In this document: piece after piece, positions 62,076 to 64,000 of the stretch | Layout of the letters: each line of letters starts with the position of its first letter | How positions within the stretch are numbered: the first letter of the stretch is position 1 | NCBI RefSeq assembly: GCF_000266945.1 | Contig: NC_018025.1 | Span: forward strand, 1,116,001 to 1,180,000 | Direction of reading: 5' to 3' | DNA length: 64,000 nt | Origin: Desulfomonile tiedjei DSM 6799 | GTDB taxonomy: Bacteria > Desulfobacterota > Desulfomonilia > Desulfomonilales > Desulfomonilaceae | The notes under the pieces: generated by a model | What the model saw: the letters and a program-made list of their open reading frames with translations, nothing else | Databases searched by the model: none | Told to the model about the DNA's origin: nothing | Position numbers and translations under genes: made by a program

Positions 62076-62381
62076 AATCCGCCCCCGTAAGTTAATCAGG
62101 TCATTAGGTTAATATGTAAGCCGATGGAAAGGCCAGCGTCAAGAAAAAAACTGCTTGAAAGGACCCTATTTGGTGTCTGTTGCCTCCGAATCCTGGACAC
62201 ACTTCTAAGTGAGTCCGGTTCCCAAAATATTCCCCATATCTTCGCATAATAAAAATGGCGGTAATAGGGCGGTTAAGCACTGGTGACAGATGCGGGGAAG
62301 CCTTTGGGAAGATATTCGCAAAAAAGACTGACAGGCAAGTACTCCTATTGGTAATCTGTTCCCAAGGAAAGGGGAATTACC
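62076..62381. other. Divergent intergenic region
   Basis: 306 bases between the minus-strand coiled-coil gene and the plus-strand recombinase gene. No defended promoter or repeat. Confidence 0.4.
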
Positions 62382-63068
62382 ATGAAAGCCGTAGGATATG
62401 CCAGAGTGAGCAGTCAAGAGCAGATCGAGGGAACAAGCCTCAAAGCACAGGAAGATCAGATCCGGGCCTATGCCATGATGAAAGGACTTGATCTGATAAC
62501 TGTCATGATTGACGCGGGGATCTCGGGTGGAAAGCCTCTTGCGAGCCGTCCAGAAGGTTCCCGTCTGGCTGACATGGTTAATCAGGGGGAAGTTCAGGCC
62601 GTGGTAATTACGAAGCTGGACAGGGGATTTAGGAGCGCTTCCGATTGCCTGAACAATGTCGAAGCATGGGAACAGAGGGGCGTGTCTCTGCATATCCTGA
62701 ACCTCGGGGGGAGCACAATCGATACGAGCACTCCAAGCGGAAAGTTCTTTATCACGGTCATGGCGGGAGCAGCGGAGCTTGAACGCAACTTGATCCGTGA
62801 ACGCTGCAATGAAGGCCGCAAGATCCGCAAAGCACAGGGCTGCCGTATTGGTGAAATCCCGTTTGGCTTTTCTCTGGCCGAAGATGGGAAGACCTTAGTA
62901 AAATGTGGGGAAGAGCAGGAAGCCATAGCTTTGGCGCTCGACTTGAAATCGCAGGGATACTCTGCTTCCGGCATAGCTGGCGAATTGAACCGGAGAGAAA
63001 TCACCACAAAGAAAGGCTCACAATGGACTCACAAGCAAGTGATCCGACTGCTCCAAAGAGCGGCTTAA
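62382..63068 (+). CDS. Serine recombinase (resolvase/invertase family)
   Basis: 228 residues; AAGGGGAATTACC before ATG. Catalytic domain: VGYARVSSQEQ with the nucleophilic serine, IDAGISGGKPLASRPEGSRL, KLDRGFRS and GKFFITVMAGAAELERNLIRER. The C-terminal part (PFGFSLAEDGKTLV, YSASGIAGELNRREITTKKGSQWTHKQVIRLLQ) is a short Recombinase-type DNA-binding domain; the zinc-ribbon/coiled-coil of large integrases is absent. It may resolve element multimers or invert a segment. Confidence 0.9.
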   Translation: MKAVGYARVSSQEQIEGTSLKAQEDQIRAYAMMKGLDLITVMIDAGISGGKPLASRPEGSRLADMVNQGEVQAVVITKLDRGFRSASDCLNNVEAWEQRGVSLHILNLGGSTIDTSTPSGKFFITVMAGAAELERNLIRERCNEGRKIRKAQGCRIGEIPFGFSLAEDGKTLVKCGEEQEAIALALDLKSQGYSASGIAGELNRREITTKKGSQWTHKQVIRLLQRAA

Positions 63069-63190
63069 CTCCACTATCAGAGCACCCGAAAATGGACCGG
63101 CTCGCTGACATTCTGAAAGGAATACCAGCGGATCGGAAAGAAGCTTTCGAGGAATGGCTCCAAGATGCTCATGAGGATGGTGAATCATGA
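63023..63190 (+). CDS. Small hypothetical protein
   Basis: 55 residues from ATG 63023, starting inside the recombinase gene in another frame and ending in ATGA overlap with the next gene. HPKMDRLADILKGIPADRKEAFEEWLQDAHEDG is an acidic two-helix protein. A frame open to 62903 has no ribosome site. Confidence 0.45.
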   Translation: MDSQASDPTAPKSGLTPLSEHPKMDRLADILKGIPADRKEAFEEWLQDAHEDGES

Positions 63191-63744
63191 ACCGGGAAGA
63201 ACTCACTACCAAGATCAACGAATTGAAAAGCGAACATGGCCGTGAATGGAAAACCATTGCTCAGAAGTTGAATGAGCTTGGGATTTCTACATTGAAGGGC
63301 AAGCAATGGAATGATCAAAGTGTGCGTAGTTTTTACAATAGGGCTCACAAAAGCGATCAGGTTGTATCTGAAGCAGAGACCCTTGATGATGATAGCAGTA
63401 TTCAACCAACATCTTCCCAAGAGCTTCCCCAAGCGCTCCCAGAGTGGCTTGACTCTGAGGCATTTCGGGCCTTGCGTGCTGTCCTAGATTGGTGGCGTGA
63501 GCGCCAAGACGAGACCATGATCCTTCCCCCGTCCAGGCCGGTCTTTAAGGGGCCGCGCCGTAATTCGGGTTTTCACATCAATGCAGAGATTCTCAAACGG
63601 GCAACCGAGAAGCTCAAGAAGGATAAAGTCCGCACTGGCGGGAGCATGAGCCTGCTCATGGAGCTTCTACTTTGGGAATACATTGGCCGCCCAGAGGACT
63701 TGCTTGAAGACGCGGGAGAGGAGCCCACGACAGCCTATGTTTGA
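63187..63744 (+). CDS. DNA-binding protein with recombinase-like N-terminus
   Basis: 185 residues. The first ~55 (LTTKINELKSEHGREWKTIAQKLNELGISTLKGKQWNDQSVRSFYNRA) repeat the design of the serine recombinase tail (GIAGELNRREITTKKGSQWTHKQV). The C-terminal ~60 (FHINAEILKRATEKLKKD, SMSLLMELLLWEYIGRPEDLL) look like a ribbon-helix-helix or similar dimerising module. Probably a regulator or partition-type protein. Coupled at both ends. Confidence 0.6.
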   Translation: MNREELTTKINELKSEHGREWKTIAQKLNELGISTLKGKQWNDQSVRSFYNRAHKSDQVVSEAETLDDDSSIQPTSSQELPQALPEWLDSEAFRALRAVLDWWRERQDETMILPPSRPVFKGPRRNSGFHINAEILKRATEKLKKDKVRTGGSMSLLMELLLWEYIGRPEDLLEDAGEEPTTAYV

Positions 63745-63901
63745 CCATGCCTCGGATTGCCCATGCCGTCCTTGCCAGCTTGCCCGGCAATGCGATCTTG
63801 ATTCTGACGCCCTGCTTCCTTCATTGGACGATCTGGATTCGTTGGCCGATGACCTGGGAGCCGTCGAGGAACTCGAGGAGCCGCACATTGAAACAGATTG
63901 A
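63737..63901 (+). CDS. Small acidic hypothetical protein
   Basis: 54 residues, ATG 63737 overlapping the previous stop by 8 bases. N-terminal HASDCPCRPCQLARQC with four cysteines, then a strongly acidic tail (LDDLDSLADDLGAVEELEE). The next gene starts inside its 3' end. Confidence 0.45.
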   Translation: MFDHASDCPCRPCQLARQCDLDSDALLPSLDDLDSLADDLGAVEELEEPHIETD

Positions 63902-64000
63902 TCCCCCGCCGATCCTCGTGGATACGAGAGAGCCCGTCCCGCATCCCTGGGAATCGTTTTTCAATGGGCCGGTGATCCTGGGAACTCTCCAGACAGGGGA
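63888..64000 (+). CDS. ERCC4-type nuclease domain protein, N-terminal fragment
   Basis: From TTG 63888 (GAGGAG 8 bases upstream) the frame reads PPILVDTREPVPHPWESFF, then GPVILGTLQTG at the window edge. ILVDTRE...W.F...GTL.TGDY is the start of the XPF/ERCC4 nuclease fold, where D and E of DTRE are catalytic. Such genes are common in phages and integrative elements. The remainder is outside the window. Confidence 0.65.
   Translation, partial: MKQIDPPPILVDTREPVPHPWESFFNGPVILGTLQTG

Larger units (their letters stand above)
52431..64000. mobile_element. Integrative element, left end to beyond window
   Basis: Left border at the tRNA fragment. It then carries a tyrosine integrase, excisionase-like protein, primase-helicase with iterons, phage-type repressor, serine recombinase and DNA-binding proteins, almost all on the plus strand with overlapping starts. 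The host-type repeats A to F were not seen here. The right end is outside the window. No capsid or conjugation genes were seen, so satellite, plasmid-like and prophage remain open. Confidence 0.75.

Overview
The window looks like chromosome of a strict or facultative anaerobe of the Desulfobacterota type (Desulfomonile- or Syntrophobacter-like). This is inferred from gene content only: a corrinoid-dependent methyltransferase operon, a sigma-54 activator with stacked PAS domains, a cobalamin riboswitch, a membrane-bound NarGHJI nitrate reductase and many short dispersed repeats. No rRNA and no complete tRNA gene was found.

Layout. 1-14451 is a surface-polysaccharide locus: initiating sugar-phosphate transferase (cut by the window edge), O-antigen ligase/polymerase-like protein, beta-helix protein, Wzz/GumC-like chain-length protein, Wzx-like flippase, two different UDP-GlcNAc 2-epimerases, a GT4 glycosyltransferase and a NodB-type deacetylase. 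14804-21855 is a mixed zone: alkaline phosphatase, an apparently acquired methyltransferase next to the stump of a GNAT acetyltransferase gene, a YbjQ gene, a DUF3795-like protein, a complete IS4-family element with target duplication, and a PRC-barrel protein. 22226-29708 is a nar operon (narG-narH-narJ-narI) ending in a TDT/SLAC1-type anion channel gene instead of narK. 29746-37185 holds a LysR regulator diverging from a C_GCAxxG_C_C protein, an MFS carrier, a PstS-like protein and several small membrane or secreted proteins. An IS110-type transposase and a PilZ-like protein follow.

40299-48887 is a corrinoid methyl-transfer unit on the minus strand: two paralogous MFS carriers, a UroD-family methyltransferase, a corrinoid protein and a methyl-THF:corrinoid methyltransferase. 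A sigma-54 promoter and a dyad lie upstream, next to a PAS-PAS-PAS-PAS-AAA+-Fis activator gene. The likely role is import and demethylation of a methylated substrate with transfer of the methyl group to tetrahydrofolate. 49644-52235 (minus) is a second corrinoid-linked unit: a cobalamin riboswitch with terminator, a zinc-type dehydrogenase, and a TrpD-like phosphoribosyltransferase whose anthranilate-contact motif is changed. This is the most original observation in the window.

From 52431 to beyond the right edge runs an integrative element. It has a 3' fragment of a tRNA-Arg(CCT) gene as attachment site, a tyrosine integrase, an excisionase-like protein, a P4-type primase-helicase followed by an iteron/AT-rich origin candidate, a phage-type repressor, a serine recombinase, a possible ribbon-helix-helix protein, and the start of an ERCC4-type nuclease. 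Several genes here are unrecognised.

At least six families of short dispersed repeats (called A to F in the entries) fill the intergenic spaces of the host part, sometimes nested in each other. I did not see them in the integrative element.
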